From Candidatus Kuenenia stuttgartensis (GTDB lineage Bacteria; Planctomycetota; GCA-002687715; CAIWVZ01): 64,000 bases of DNA. Below are positions 24,006 to 32,217 of the stretch, piece by piece; the first letter of the stretch is position 1, and each line of letters opens with the position of its first letter. The stretch lies in contig CAMARR010000012.1 of NCBI GenBank assembly GCA_945860915.1, forward strand, positions 1 to 64,000, written 5' to 3'. A model generated the notes under the pieces. That model was not told where the DNA came from and did no database searches. It saw only the letters and a program-made list of their open reading frames with translations. A program made the position numbers and the translations under genes.

Positions 24006-25328
24006 TCAAACTCCCAGATAGGAAAGCGTGTCTGGCAGAGAACCTGGTCCGTCCTCGCCGAGCCGAGCCCGAAACAGCGCGATCAGATCATTAACCGGGG
24101 CGCTGTCGCCAGACAGTGTCACCTGACGAATGCCAGGATTCGCACCGACGGCCATCAACATCTTGAGCATCGAACCGGCGTAGGCTTTCGCCTGACCGAT
24201 CTCCAAGTTAACGGGAGTCGCGTGATGCGCGACAACTTTTGCGATCAACGCCACTGGCCGTGCATGGAGCGTGACGCCATCTGGAATCACTACCGTCACG
24301 CGAAGCTGAGATGTGTACCGTGCGATCATTCCATCAGCCACCACGCGGCCTTCACGCAGGCCGCGGTGTGCGTGAAACAAGCAGAAATTGAGTATTACTC
24401 GGAGGAGCGCGGACTTCTCCACCAAACTCGCGACGAGGTTCTTGGTCTCCTCGTTTCGAATGTCGTTTTCGTGGCGCTCATAGAAGTGAACGAGGGCAGT
24501 CATGCACTCAATCAAATGAAGCGTGAGTGAAACGTGGCCGCGGAAGACCTTGAGTTCTGGATCGTCAGCTTCGACGGCCGTAGACTTGACGAACGTGTCA
24601 TACATGGACTGAAGATTGTGGATGCGAGCTTCAAAATATCGGCACTGCTCTTCATCGCTCACTTCGAGGACGTAGCGCCTCATGTCATCTGTTTCGAGGA
24701 ACTCCGCGCATTTTGAAAGTCCGTCGAGTGTTCGAAGGTGTCCGAGATACTGCGTAGCGAGCTCCGCCACCTTCTCTCTTTCCGAGAGCGTGCTGGCGAG
24801 ATCGAGGTTTCGAGGAAGCCGGAATCGTGCCGGCTTACGGGGTGGCTCAGCGAGGCTGGTCACGTCTTCAGGATAGAACTTCCCAAGGATTCGGCGCGCC
24901 TCCGCCGATGCGCCCTGAAGCAATGAACGAAGTGCTGTGTCAACGAACTCGACCGCATCGATGGACGCCTCGTGAAACTCCGACACGAATCCCGATGTAT
25001 CCCGCAAACCATAGGACCCGACCCGCGACATCAGGTGATGTAGCGTATAGGCCGCAACAGCGAAGCCGCGCAACGAGGCAACCACTTCGGTGATGGGCGC
25101 GAAGGTCCGATTGGAACGCGCGTCATAGTCATCAAGGAAGGTCTCGAGTTGACGCGCGCGGTCCTCTAGCGTCGACAGGACGTGGGCGGGGATCGGCGTC
25201 GTCGCGCCCACCGAGGAGCTGTAGACGTGCACTTCCAAAAGAGGACGAATCCTCTCTCCAAGCATGGGCAGGAAGTCCACCTCGGCGAACACCTGCTCAA
25301 GCGGCCCGGAGGCGCTCGTGGATTTCAT
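24006..25328 (-). CDS. Large helical protein with C-terminal HPr domain
   Basis: 440 residues from ATG at 25328 (ATG at 25343 and TTG at 25406 are open alternatives). Residues 1 to ~340 are mostly alpha-helical, with stretches such as EDRARQLETFLDDYDARSN and YTLHHLMSRVGSYGL; I know no family for them. The last ~99 residues are a recognisable HPr phosphocarrier domain: VTLHARPVALIAKVV contains the active histidine (H355), and AYAGSMLKMLMAVGA contains the serine (S386) equivalent to Ser46. The 31-residue spacing equals canonical His15-Ser46. This suggests a phosphorylation-controlled regulator fed by a PTS phosphorelay and/or HPr kinase. No EI, HPrK or EII gene is in the window. Confidence 0.8.
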   Translation of the reverse strand: MKSTSASGPLEQVFAEVDFLPMLGERIRPLLEVHVYSSSVGATTPIPAHVLSTLEDRARQLETFLDDYDARSNRTFAPITEVVASLRGFAVAAYTLHHLMSRVGSYGLRDTSGFVSEFHEASIDAVEFVDTALRSLLQGASAEARRILGKFYPEDVTSLAEPPRKPARFRLPRNLDLASTLSEREKVAELATQYLGHLRTLDGLSKCAEFLETDDMRRYVLEVSDEEQCRYFEARIHNLQSMYDTFVKSTAVEADDPELKVFRGHVSLTLHLIECMTALVHFYERHENDIRNEETKNLVASLVEKSALLRVILNFCLFHAHRGLREGRVVADGMIARYTSQLRVTVVIPDGVTLHARPVALIAKVVAHHATPVNLEIGQAKAYAGSMLKMLMAVGANPGIRQVTLSGDSAPVNDLIALFRARLGEDGPGSLPDTLSYLGV

Positions 25329-25443
25329 CGAACCATCAACCATCAGAGTTGCAAAGCGGTAGGCATGGGGCGGGGGACTGTAGCGACCATACCAACCACC
25401 CTTCAACGCTAGTGTTTGGTTCCCTCCGTCTTAGGATGAGGGG

Positions 25444-26187
25444 GTGCCACGTGACTCTCGATCCGACTCCCTCGCAAACGGTCCAACCGCGGGGTGGAAG
25501 AACGCAACGAAGCGAAGCTTCGACATCATTGGGGCGCTCGTTTTGATGTTGCCGGCAATTCCTCTAGTTGTCGCCGCGGCCGTCTTGATGATGGCGACAT
25601 CGAGGGGACCGGGGCTCTACAGCCAAATCCGGATCACCAAACACGGGCGCGAGTTCAGGATTTGGAAAGTACGCTCGATGTTCCACGACGCCGAGCCTGA
25701 CGGAATTGCCATTTGGCCTCGCCATGGTGACAAGCGCATTACGCCGATGGGTAGATACCTTCGCCTTCTTTGGATCGACGAGCTTCCTCAGCTTTGGAAC
25801 GTGTTGATTGGGGACATGTCGCTTGTTGGTCCGCGTCCCGAGAGGCCGGAGTTTATTGAAGAATTCTCTCGCGAATTGCCGAAATATCGATCACGTCTGC
25901 TCGTCCGAGCAGGTTTGACGGGACTGGCCCAGGTGGCGGGTCGCATTGGCGACACGTCCATTCGGGACCGACTGGCGTGGGACCTTCGCTACATCCGAAA
26001 CTGGTCGCCTTGGTTGGATCTCAAGATCCTTGTGGCGACGATTGGGTTGGCCGTTTCACGTCCGCTACGTCGAGCCGCGCAAAGGGGATCAGGTGTGGAG
26101 GTTCGAAATGAGCTCCGAGGGAATCCTCGACGTCTACCTGAGCGAGATCAACGAAGTCGGCCTGTTGAAGGCGGCGGAGGAGATTGA
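25444..26187 (+). CDS. Undecaprenyl-phosphate sugar phosphotransferase (bacterial sugar transferase family)
   Basis: 247 residues from GTG at 25444. It has a KRSFDIIGALVLMLPAIPLVVAAAVL membrane/re-entrant helix, then RGPGLYSQIRITKHGREFRIWKVRSM, the DELPQLWNVLIGDMSLVGPRPERPEF signature, and RAGLTGLAQVAGR. These are the catalytic motifs of the WcaJ/PglC/EpsL phosphoglycosyl transferase family, which loads the first sugar-1-phosphate onto undecaprenyl phosphate for exopolysaccharide or O-antigen. The protein is the small monotopic form. No other polysaccharide genes adjoin it. Its last ~27 codons overlap the start of the sigma factor gene in another frame and give an unusual Arg/Gly-rich tail. 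Confidence 0.9.
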   Translation: MPRDSRSDSLANGPTAGWKNATKRSFDIIGALVLMLPAIPLVVAAAVLMMATSRGPGLYSQIRITKHGREFRIWKVRSMFHDAEPDGIAIWPRHGDKRITPMGRYLRLLWIDELPQLWNVLIGDMSLVGPRPERPEFIEEFSRELPKYRSRLLVRAGLTGLAQVAGRIGDTSIRDRLAWDLRYIRNWSPWLDLKILVATIGLAVSRPLRRAAQRGSGVEVRNELRGNPRRLPERDQRSRPVEGGGGD

Positions 26188-26914
26188 GCTCTCACATCGA
26201 ATTCGAAGTGGTGATGCCGAAGCCCGAGAGAGGATGGTTCGCGCCAACCTCCGACTCGTGGTGAACATCGCAAAGCGCTACGTCAACCGCGGCTTGGGTT
26301 TCATGGACCTCATCGCGGAGGGCAATTTGGGCCTTTTGAAGGCTGTTGAGAAATTCGACCCCGCCGCAGAGTGTCGATTTTCAACCTACGCCACCTGGTG
26401 GATCAAACAGTCCATCAGACGATCGCTCATCAACTCATCCAAGACCGTTCGGATCCCGTCATACATGGTTGAGCTCATCGGAAAGCTCCATCAGGCTCAA
26501 ATGGCCCTGGCCGATCGACTTGGTCGCCAGCCGACAAATGAGGAGCTTGGTGCTGAAATGGGCCTGCCAGCGGACAACGTCCCCGCGATTCAACGGGCCA
26601 TTGAGACTACGCAGGCATCTATTACCTCGCCGGGAGAGGACCGAGAGTCTGATGTGGATTCGCTTCCTGACGAAACTCAGCGAAGCCCCGATGACGTGAT
26701 CCTCGAGCAAAATCAGCTTGAGAAGCTAAATGAGCTCCTTGAGCGCATGGATTCCCGTGAATCCACCATTTTGAAGCTGCGATACGGCCTTTCGGGGCGC
26801 GATCCGATGACCCTCAAAGAAATCGGCAATGAGGTTGGATTGACCCGTGAACGCGTCCGACAGATCGAAGTCGAATCAATTCGACGCCTCAATCAGATCC
26901 TCAATCGGGGCTAA
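26108..26914 (+). CDS. RNA polymerase sigma-70 family factor (primary-like or group 2)
   Basis: 268 residues from ATG at 26108, which has GGAGG 6 nt upstream. Region 1.2 is near the N-terminus (GILDVYLSEINEVGLLKAAEEIELSHRI). Region 2 reads ANLRLVVNIAKRYVNRGLGFMDLIAEGNLGLLKAVEKFD...FSTYATWWIKQSIRR. Region 3 and region 4 (LKEIGNEVGLTRERVRQIEVESIRRL) complete it. Region 1.1 and the long non-conserved region are absent, so it looks like a short RpoD-like/group 2 factor. The gene starts inside the 3' end of the sugar transferase gene, so the two are probably co-transcribed. Confidence 0.95.
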   Translation: MSSEGILDVYLSEINEVGLLKAAEEIELSHRIRSGDAEARERMVRANLRLVVNIAKRYVNRGLGFMDLIAEGNLGLLKAVEKFDPAAECRFSTYATWWIKQSIRRSLINSSKTVRIPSYMVELIGKLHQAQMALADRLGRQPTNEELGAEMGLPADNVPAIQRAIETTQASITSPGEDRESDVDSLPDETQRSPDDVILEQNQLEKLNELLERMDSRESTILKLRYGLSGRDPMTLKEIGNEVGLTRERVRQIEVESIRRLNQILNRG

Positions 26915-26949
26915 AGCGGTTTTCCACAATCTGACCAACTAGCGTGCCC

Positions 26950-26982
26950 GCGGACCCCGGGCTCCCTCTGGGAGGGGGCCGC
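26950..26982 (+). terminator. Strong GC-rich stem-loop downstream of the sigma gene, without T-tract
   Basis: Nested pairing GCGG/CCGC, CCCC/GGGG and CTCCC/GGGAG around a TCT loop, with a bulged A and GGG. It starts 36 nt after the sigma stop. The lack of a following T-run makes intrinsic termination uncertain; it may act as a 3'-end stabiliser or be part of a structured RNA. Confidence 0.4.
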
Positions 26983-27260
26983 GTTGGCAAGATCTCCGTG
27001 GAGCGAGTGTGTCCGAACTGCGCGTTTCGAAAAACTGATGTGGGGATCTTTCCCACGAACCGAAATTGCAGCCTTACTTGGGCGATCATTCGACTAGGAA
27101 GTCCGCTGTCCTACACGGGAAATCCGGCTTGGAAACATTCGCCGATTTAACCCTAACCCCATGTGGTGCTGGCATTTATCGAAATACACAGATACGTTTC
27201 AACCTTGCATCCACGGTGTAAGGAGGCGAACAAGATACAAACTTACTCCTCTATCCTAGA

Positions 27261-27278
27261 GAGGCGAGAGATCGCCTC
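27261..27278 (+). promoter_or_regulatory. Leader hairpin with GAGA (GNRA) tetraloop upstream of hemW
   Basis: Perfect 7-bp stem GAGGCGA / TCGCCTC closed by GAGA, 46 nt before the hemW start. A second possible stem, CCTCT (27248-27252) with AGAGG (27260-27264), shares bases with it, so the two are mutually exclusive. Confidence 0.45.
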
Positions 27279-27323
27279 GACGACGCTCATACTCGCCCAG
27301 ACGACCTGCTACGCTCGACAACC

Positions 27324-28463
27324 ATGACAAGCCTGTACGTGCATGTGCCGTACTGCGAACAGAAGTGCTTCTACTGCGCCTTCAACTCTAAAGCAGGTTC
27401 CGCGACCCTGGACAGGGAGCGTTTTGTCGAAGCCATGATCCGCGAGCTTCGACGTCGCCCATCTGGTCGTCGCCTCTCCACCATTTACGTCGGAGGAGGA
27501 ACACCCTCTAGCTTAGAGCCACAACTGCTCGACTCCTTGTTTCAGACCATCAAAGACCATTACGGCGTTCAGGACAACTATGAATGGACGGTTGAGGTCA
27601 ACCCGGGCACCGCTGTCGCATCCGTTCTACCGGTCCTCACAAAGCATGGTGTGAATCGTGTCAGCATGGGGGTGCAATCGATGGACCCCGCGCGCCTCAA
27701 GCAGATGGGCAGAATTCACTCGCCCGACGACGTCGAAGACGCGGTTCGTCTGATTAGGAATGCTCAAATTCCAAGATTTAATCTCGACCTTATCTATGGT
27801 CAACCGAATCAAACTCTTGATGAGTGGAATACGGATCTAACCAAGATTCTCGAACTTCATCCTCAACACCTATCGCTCTATTGTCTTCAATACGAAGATG
27901 GAACTCTGTACACAAAACGCCGAGATGAAGGTAGGTATGTAGACGCTGAAGAAGACCTAACAGCATCGATGTTTGAGTTGGCGCTCGATAAACTGCAGTC
28001 GTTCGGTATGGCTTGGTATGAAGTATCCAATTTTGCTGTGAGCGGGCATGAGTCACATCACAACATGGTCTATTGGCGTAACGAGAACTACGAAGCCATT
28101 GGACCAGCTGCTTTTGGACGCATCGGCAACACTCGCTATACCGAATGGAGTGACGTCAACACTTGGGTAGACGCTGCCATGGAGGGGACGAGTTTGCGAG
28201 AAGAGGAAGAAGTGTTGACCGCGAGAGATGACGCGTTGGACATGCTGACGTCCGGCTTGCGAACACGTGAGGGAATTTCATTTAATGAGATTGAGAATCG
28301 AACAGGAATCAATGCTCTCGCTGGACATGAGTCGCGATTGAGCGAGTGGGTAGAACGGGGGATGGCTCATTTCACGGGTGACCGCCTGCGGTTGACGAGC
28401 CGTGGAGTGATCGTCCTTGACAACATGTTGCTTCCATTTTACAAGACGATCGACGCGCCATGA
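27324..28463 (+). CDS. hemW: HemW-type radical SAM protein (haem chaperone)
   Basis: 379 residues. The N-terminus LYVHVPYCEQKCFYCAFNS holds the CxxxCxxC cluster motif of radical SAM proteins with the HemW/HemN-like FNS extension. YVGGGTPSSL is the GGxP-type SAM contact, and VNPGT and RVSMGVQSMD follow the HemN-clade pattern. HemW proteins are now regarded as haem chaperones or insertases rather than coproporphyrinogen dehydrogenases, and this one lacks the HemN-specific N-terminal segment. First gene of a seven-gene operon: its stop overlaps the next start as ATGA. Confidence 0.93.
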   Translation: MTSLYVHVPYCEQKCFYCAFNSKAGSATLDRERFVEAMIRELRRRPSGRRLSTIYVGGGTPSSLEPQLLDSLFQTIKDHYGVQDNYEWTVEVNPGTAVASVLPVLTKHGVNRVSMGVQSMDPARLKQMGRIHSPDDVEDAVRLIRNAQIPRFNLDLIYGQPNQTLDEWNTDLTKILELHPQHLSLYCLQYEDGTLYTKRRDEGRYVDAEEDLTASMFELALDKLQSFGMAWYEVSNFAVSGHESHHNMVYWRNENYEAIGPAAFGRIGNTRYTEWSDVNTWVDAAMEGTSLREEEEVLTARDDALDMLTSGLRTREGISFNEIENRTGINALAGHESRLSEWVERGMAHFTGDRLRLTSRGVIVLDNMLLPFYKTIDAP

Positions 28464-29044
28464 ACTTGCGACCTAGGTTGTTGATCATTGACAACTATGA
28501 TTCATTTACGCACATACTCGGGCATGAATTGGAAGTGGCGGGAGCCGAGATAACGACGCTTCGTCACGATGCAGACCAACTTCGCGAGGCGCTCTGCGCT
28601 GGATGGTCTGGGATCGTGATTTCTCCTGGACCAGGGCGGCCGGTAGAATCCGGCATATCAGCCGCTGTAGTCGAACATTGGACCGGACGTGTTCCCATCT
28701 TGGGAGTTTGTCTGGGATTTCAGCTGATGGCATCGTTGAGAGGTGTTCAGGTGATCGCGAAAGAGCCTGTTCATGGCCGCACCACCCGCATTGGCCATAG
28801 TGGCCAAGGGATCTTCGCGGGGATTGCCTCGCCAATAGAGGGCGCTCGTTATCATTCACTGCGAGTCGAACCGAGTCCCTGGCCGGCAAGTCTGCGCGTG
28901 ACGGCGTGGGCGGATGACGATCGCGATCTCATCATGGCGTTCGATGATGCGAAGGTCGGTTGGCATGCTGTCCAGTTTCACCCTGAGTCGTTCATGACGA
29001 CGCACGGGTCGACTCTGCTTCGGAGGTTTGTAGAGACATGTTGA
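28460..29044 (+). CDS. pabA: Class I glutamine amidotransferase, anthranilate/aminodeoxychorismate synthase component II
   Basis: 194 residues, the standard TrpG/PabA length. LLIIDNYDSFTHILGHEL opens the domain, ISPGPGRPVESG contains the oxyanion loop, and GVCLGFQLMA carries the nucleophilic cysteine. HAVQFHPESFMTTHG supplies the His-Glu of the triad. It supplies ammonia from glutamine to a chorismate-using partner for folate or tryptophan synthesis. No component I (PabB/TrpE) lies in the window, so PabA and TrpG cannot be told apart. ATGA overlap with hemW and a 7-nt overlap with pyrF. Confidence 0.9.
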   Translation: MNLRPRLLIIDNYDSFTHILGHELEVAGAEITTLRHDADQLREALCAGWSGIVISPGPGRPVESGISAAVVEHWTGRVPILGVCLGFQLMASLRGVQVIAKEPVHGRTTRIGHSGQGIFAGIASPIEGARYHSLRVEPSPWPASLRVTAWADDDRDLIMAFDDAKVGWHAVQFHPESFMTTHGSTLLRRFVETC

Positions 29045-29952
29045 AATCGTTCGCAACTCGTTTGGAAGAAGCGGTCACGGCGCGCGATTCGGCCGTGTGT
29101 GTGGGGTTAGACCCCCGCAAGGAAGCGCTTCCGCAGGACGTGCTCCCGACGGGAGTCTCGGTGAATAGTCTTTCGTCAGCAGAGGTAGCGCGCGCGTTTC
29201 GCCGTTTTGGTGACGCCGTCATGGATGCGTTGGGTGACGTGGCTGCTGCCATCAAACCTCAAGTTGCCTTCTACGAGGTGTGTCACAGTGATGGATTGGC
29301 TGCCTACATCGACGGGTGCCGCGAAGCCCGTCGACGAAACATTCCGGTGATCGCCGACATCAAGCGCGGTGACATTGGCACAACGGCGGCGGCGTATGCG
29401 GAAGCCTGGCTCGCCCCTGTGAATGGCGCACCACCTGTTGCCGACGCCGTAACCGTCAACCCGTACATGGGACGCGACACTCTCGATCCATTCTTGAAGG
29501 TGGGGATACCGCACGGAGGAGGAATCTTCGTATTGGTTAAGACCAGCAACCCATCATCAAGGGACTATCAGGATCGCATGGTGGACGGCCATCCTTTGTA
29601 TGAGCACGTCGCCCAAGACATAGGCGCTCTCGTGCCTGGCACGGGCTACGGGCCCGTGGGTGCCGTCGTCGGAGCCACCCATAGGAGTGAACTCGAACGA
29701 CTTCGCACTCTCCTTACTCGATCCTGGATGCTTGTTCCGGGCTACGGGGCCCAAGGTGGCACTGCAGCCGATTGCGCTCTAGCCATGGACTCACGGGGCC
29801 TCGGGGCGATCGTGAATGCGAGCCGGTCGCTTACTTTCCCGTGGGGCGCGGATAAGCGCGCCCCCGACAATTGGAAGACACTGATCCGAGAGGCGGGCAT
29901 CGCAATGCGCGACGAGCTCCGACGCGCACGCGACGCGCGGATACGTGGTTGA
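29038..29952 (+). CDS. pyrF: Orotidine 5'-phosphate decarboxylase (type 2)
   Basis: 304 residues, matching the longer type 2 PyrF subfamily. VCVGLDPRKEALP opens the barrel, AIKPQVAFYEV follows, and the catalytic Asp-Lys cluster is in IPVIADIKRGDIGTTAAAYAEAWL. GYGPVGAVVGATH and LVPGYGAQGGTAAD form the phosphate-binding end. It makes UMP in pyrimidine synthesis. It begins before the end of pabA (ATGTTGA) and overlaps the methyltransferase gene by 8 bp. No other pyr gene is adjacent, so its place in this operon is probably opportunistic. Confidence 0.95.
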   Translation: MLKSFATRLEEAVTARDSAVCVGLDPRKEALPQDVLPTGVSVNSLSSAEVARAFRRFGDAVMDALGDVAAAIKPQVAFYEVCHSDGLAAYIDGCREARRRNIPVIADIKRGDIGTTAAAYAEAWLAPVNGAPPVADAVTVNPYMGRDTLDPFLKVGIPHGGGIFVLVKTSNPSSRDYQDRMVDGHPLYEHVAQDIGALVPGTGYGPVGAVVGATHRSELERLRTLLTRSWMLVPGYGAQGGTAADCALAMDSRGLGAIVNASRSLTFPWGADKRAPDNWKTLIREAGIAMRDELRRARDARIRG

Positions 29953-30673
29953 TCGCATGGAGTGGTGGAAAGAGGCCTTTGGTCCGTGGTATCCGATAGT
30001 CTACAATACGCGAGACGATCTGGGGGCGTTGAAAGAGGTAGAGTCTGCCGCGCGATGGCTTGGCCTTGATAGGCACCATGACGTTTTAGACCTCGCCTGT
30101 GGCGGGGGTCGACATGCGCGAGCCATGATCCCGCTTGTGCGCTCAGTTGTGGGGTGTGACCTTTCGCTCGACCTTTTGCGTATCGCCATGTCCGCAGGCG
30201 GAGGTCCTCGGTATGTTGCCGCAGATCAACGAGCGTTGCCTTTCGCCACCTCATCGTTTGACGCTGTCGCCTGCTTCTTTACATCGTTCGGCTATGGCGA
30301 GTCAGTTGATCACGACAAGCTAATCGTTGAGGAGGTTCGGCGCGTCATCCGGCGAGGTGGACGGTTCCTTCTCGATCTACCGCACGCTGAATACGTGAGG
30401 TCTCACCTCGTCCCCGAGTCTAGCGAAGCACGAGGGTTGTTCGTCGTGAAGTGCAGCCGTCGACTGGTCGGCAATCGCGTGGAGAAAACCGTGGTGGTCT
30501 CAGAGGGCGGGGAAATCAAATCAACATGGCGAGAATCCGTGAGGCTGTACGATGCGGCGGAGGTGACAACGCTGATCGAATCGCTGGGCTTCAGGACAAA
30601 CTCGTCGCACAGCTCGTTTAATCCTGTGGCCACGTCCCACGACCGCCATATCGTGATCTCGGAGGCCACATGA
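29945..30673 (+). CDS. SAM-dependent methyltransferase
   Basis: 242 residues from GTG at 29945, or 238 from ATG at 29957. The class I methyltransferase core is clear: motif I is VLDLACGGGRHARAM (about residue 50), motif II is VVGCDLSLDLLRIA, then ALPFATSSFDAVACFFTSFGYG and VRRVIRRGGRFLLDLP. The substrate cannot be read. It is sandwiched with overlaps between pyrF and bshC. Its fixed position in front of the bacillithiol genes allows, but does not show, a thiol-related substrate. Confidence 0.85.
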   Translation: MVDRMEWWKEAFGPWYPIVYNTRDDLGALKEVESAARWLGLDRHHDVLDLACGGGRHARAMIPLVRSVVGCDLSLDLLRIAMSAGGGPRYVAADQRALPFATSSFDAVACFFTSFGYGESVDHDKLIVEEVRRVIRRGGRFLLDLPHAEYVRSHLVPESSEARGLFVVKCSRRLVGNRVEKTVVVSEGGEIKSTWRESVRLYDAAEVTTLIESLGFRTNSSHSSFNPVATSHDRHIVISEAT

Positions 30674-32217
30674 GGGTTGAGCGCTATCTTGATGCGCGCC
30701 CGGCTGGACATGCGCTCGCTCTGGCGTGCCGCATGGGTATCCCGCGAGAGCTGGCGGGTCATTACGCCGCGAGAGAATTCAACCGCGTCCCGAAGACGCG
30801 GGCGTCGCGCGAAGAAGTCGCCTTGGTTCTCCAGGCCAACAACGAACGGTTGGGCAATCTCGAGGCGTCACAGCTTTGTTCGGCATTGAAAGGAGATCAG
30901 GCGACGGTCGTCATCACCGGCCAACAGCCAGGGCTCTTCGGTGGTCCGCTCTTCACACTTGAGAAACTCGCCGGGACTATCGCCCTAGCGCGGCGAATAA
31001 CGAGTGAGACCGGCAGGCCCTGCGTCCCGATCTTTTGGAATCAGTCGGAGGACCACGACCTCGTCGAGGTCAACCGAATGGAGACACCGAGGCTTGACGG
31101 CGTTCATCGCGAGGTAGCGCCAATTCAAGACAGCGGTCGATGCCTCGATCGAATCATAATTTCAAGCGAGGTCCGGGCGTTTGCTGCTGAAGCGCTTCAC
31201 CGCTCGTTCGGCGAAATAGCGTGGCCGCCGTGGGTCATGCCGGCCGTGGGCGAACGATTCCCCGATTGGACGTCGCGTGTCCTAGTGAACGTCTTTCGAG
31301 ACACGCCATTTCTCCTCGCGGAACCGCATTGGTTCCGTCAGCTCGCCGCGCCTCTTTATCGGCGCGCTGTGGTCGAGGTCGGCGCATGGCACCAAGCTTT
31401 GGTCGCGGATACGCAGCACATTGCAAGTTTGGGATACCACCCTCAAATCGAAACCGAGGAACCATCCGGGCTCTTTGTTGTCAGCGCGGACGGAACTCGT
31501 CTTCGTCTTTCTCAAGGAACACCATGGCGCGATGCCAGTGGGCACGAGTATTCGGAGTCGGATCTCTTGGACATCATCCAAGACGACCCAAGTCGAATAT
31601 CGACTTCGGTTCAGGTGCGACCTCTTGTCCAGCAATGGTTGTTTCCTGTCGTGGCTCAAGTGGGTGGGCCAGCAGAGGTTGCTTACTTCGCTCAGTTTCC
31701 TTCGCTGTTCAAAGCGGCTGGGCTCGAACTACCCAGCATCATTCAGCGCCCGGCTTCTATCTTGATTGGACACAAGGAGGCCAAGTGGGTTGAGGGGCTT
31801 GGACTGAAGACAAGCCAGCTCTTAGACGATCCCGCGTCATGGAACTCCATCCAAGCAGCAGACCCGATTCCAGCGAAAGTACGTCAAGACCTCAACGCCG
31901 CCGTCAGTGGGCTCCGATCGGTTGCAACATCCGATCCGATGGCACGGGCTGTTGATGGTTTCGCCAAGCAGATCGACCACGCGTATGAGAAAATCTCGGC
32001 GACGATGATCCGTGATCGCGAACGCGCCGAGGGCGTGCAGGGCGACAGGCGGCAGCGCTTGGCGAATTGGGTCCGTCCGAAGGGCCGGCCCCAAGACCGT
32101 ATGCTTACGTTGCCGGAACTCCTCGCACGCATGTCGCTCGATGAGGTCCGCGCGTGGCTCTCTAAGCTTGACCCCATGGACCCAACGACCGTGATCGCAA
32201 TGAGTGAGTCTGTATGA
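30670..32217 (+). CDS. bshC: Bacillithiol synthase BshC (cysteine-adding enzyme)
   Basis: 515 residues. Family landmarks: VVITGQQPGLFGGPLFTLEKLAGTIALAR near residue 80, followed by VPIFWNQSEDHDLVEVNRM, then the C-terminal QVGGPAEVAYFAQFPSLFKAAG. These form the nucleotide-binding Rossmann-like core of BshC. It joins cysteine to glucosaminyl-malate in the last step of bacillithiol synthesis. ATGA overlap with the methyltransferase and ATGA overlap with bshB1. The direct neighbourhood of bshB1 and bshA makes the assignment very secure. Confidence 0.95.
   Translation: MRVERYLDARPAGHALALACRMGIPRELAGHYAAREFNRVPKTRASREEVALVLQANNERLGNLEASQLCSALKGDQATVVITGQQPGLFGGPLFTLEKLAGTIALARRITSETGRPCVPIFWNQSEDHDLVEVNRMETPRLDGVHREVAPIQDSGRCLDRIIISSEVRAFAAEALHRSFGEIAWPPWVMPAVGERFPDWTSRVLVNVFRDTPFLLAEPHWFRQLAAPLYRRAVVEVGAWHQALVADTQHIASLGYHPQIETEEPSGLFVVSADGTRLRLSQGTPWRDASGHEYSESDLLDIIQDDPSRISTSVQVRPLVQQWLFPVVAQVGGPAEVAYFAQFPSLFKAAGLELPSIIQRPASILIGHKEAKWVEGLGLKTSQLLDDPASWNSIQAADPIPAKVRQDLNAAVSGLRSVATSDPMARAVDGFAKQIDHAYEKISATMIRDRERAEGVQGDRRQRLANWVRPKGRPQDRMLTLPELLARMSLDEVRAWLSKLDPMDPTTVIAMSESV

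Larger units (their letters stand above)
26915..27323 (+). other. 409-bp intergenic region with two strong hairpins and one DnaA-box-like 9-mer
   Basis: No convincing gene. It holds TTTTCCACA (26920-26928, fits TTWTNCACA), a strong GC hairpin at 26950-26982, and a hairpin with GAGA tetraloop at 27261-27278 in the presumed hemW leader. The motifs of RNase P RNA, tmRNA and SRP RNA were looked for by eye and not found. An unannotated small RNA is possible but unsupported. Confidence 0.5.

Noticed and set aside
24366-24380. parS half-site (CGTGAAACA)
   Set aside because: The other half does not match; only 22662 and 22819 are complete.
26915-27323. RNase P RNA, tmRNA or SRP RNA gene
   Set aside because: The conserved core sequences of these RNAs were looked for by eye and not found.
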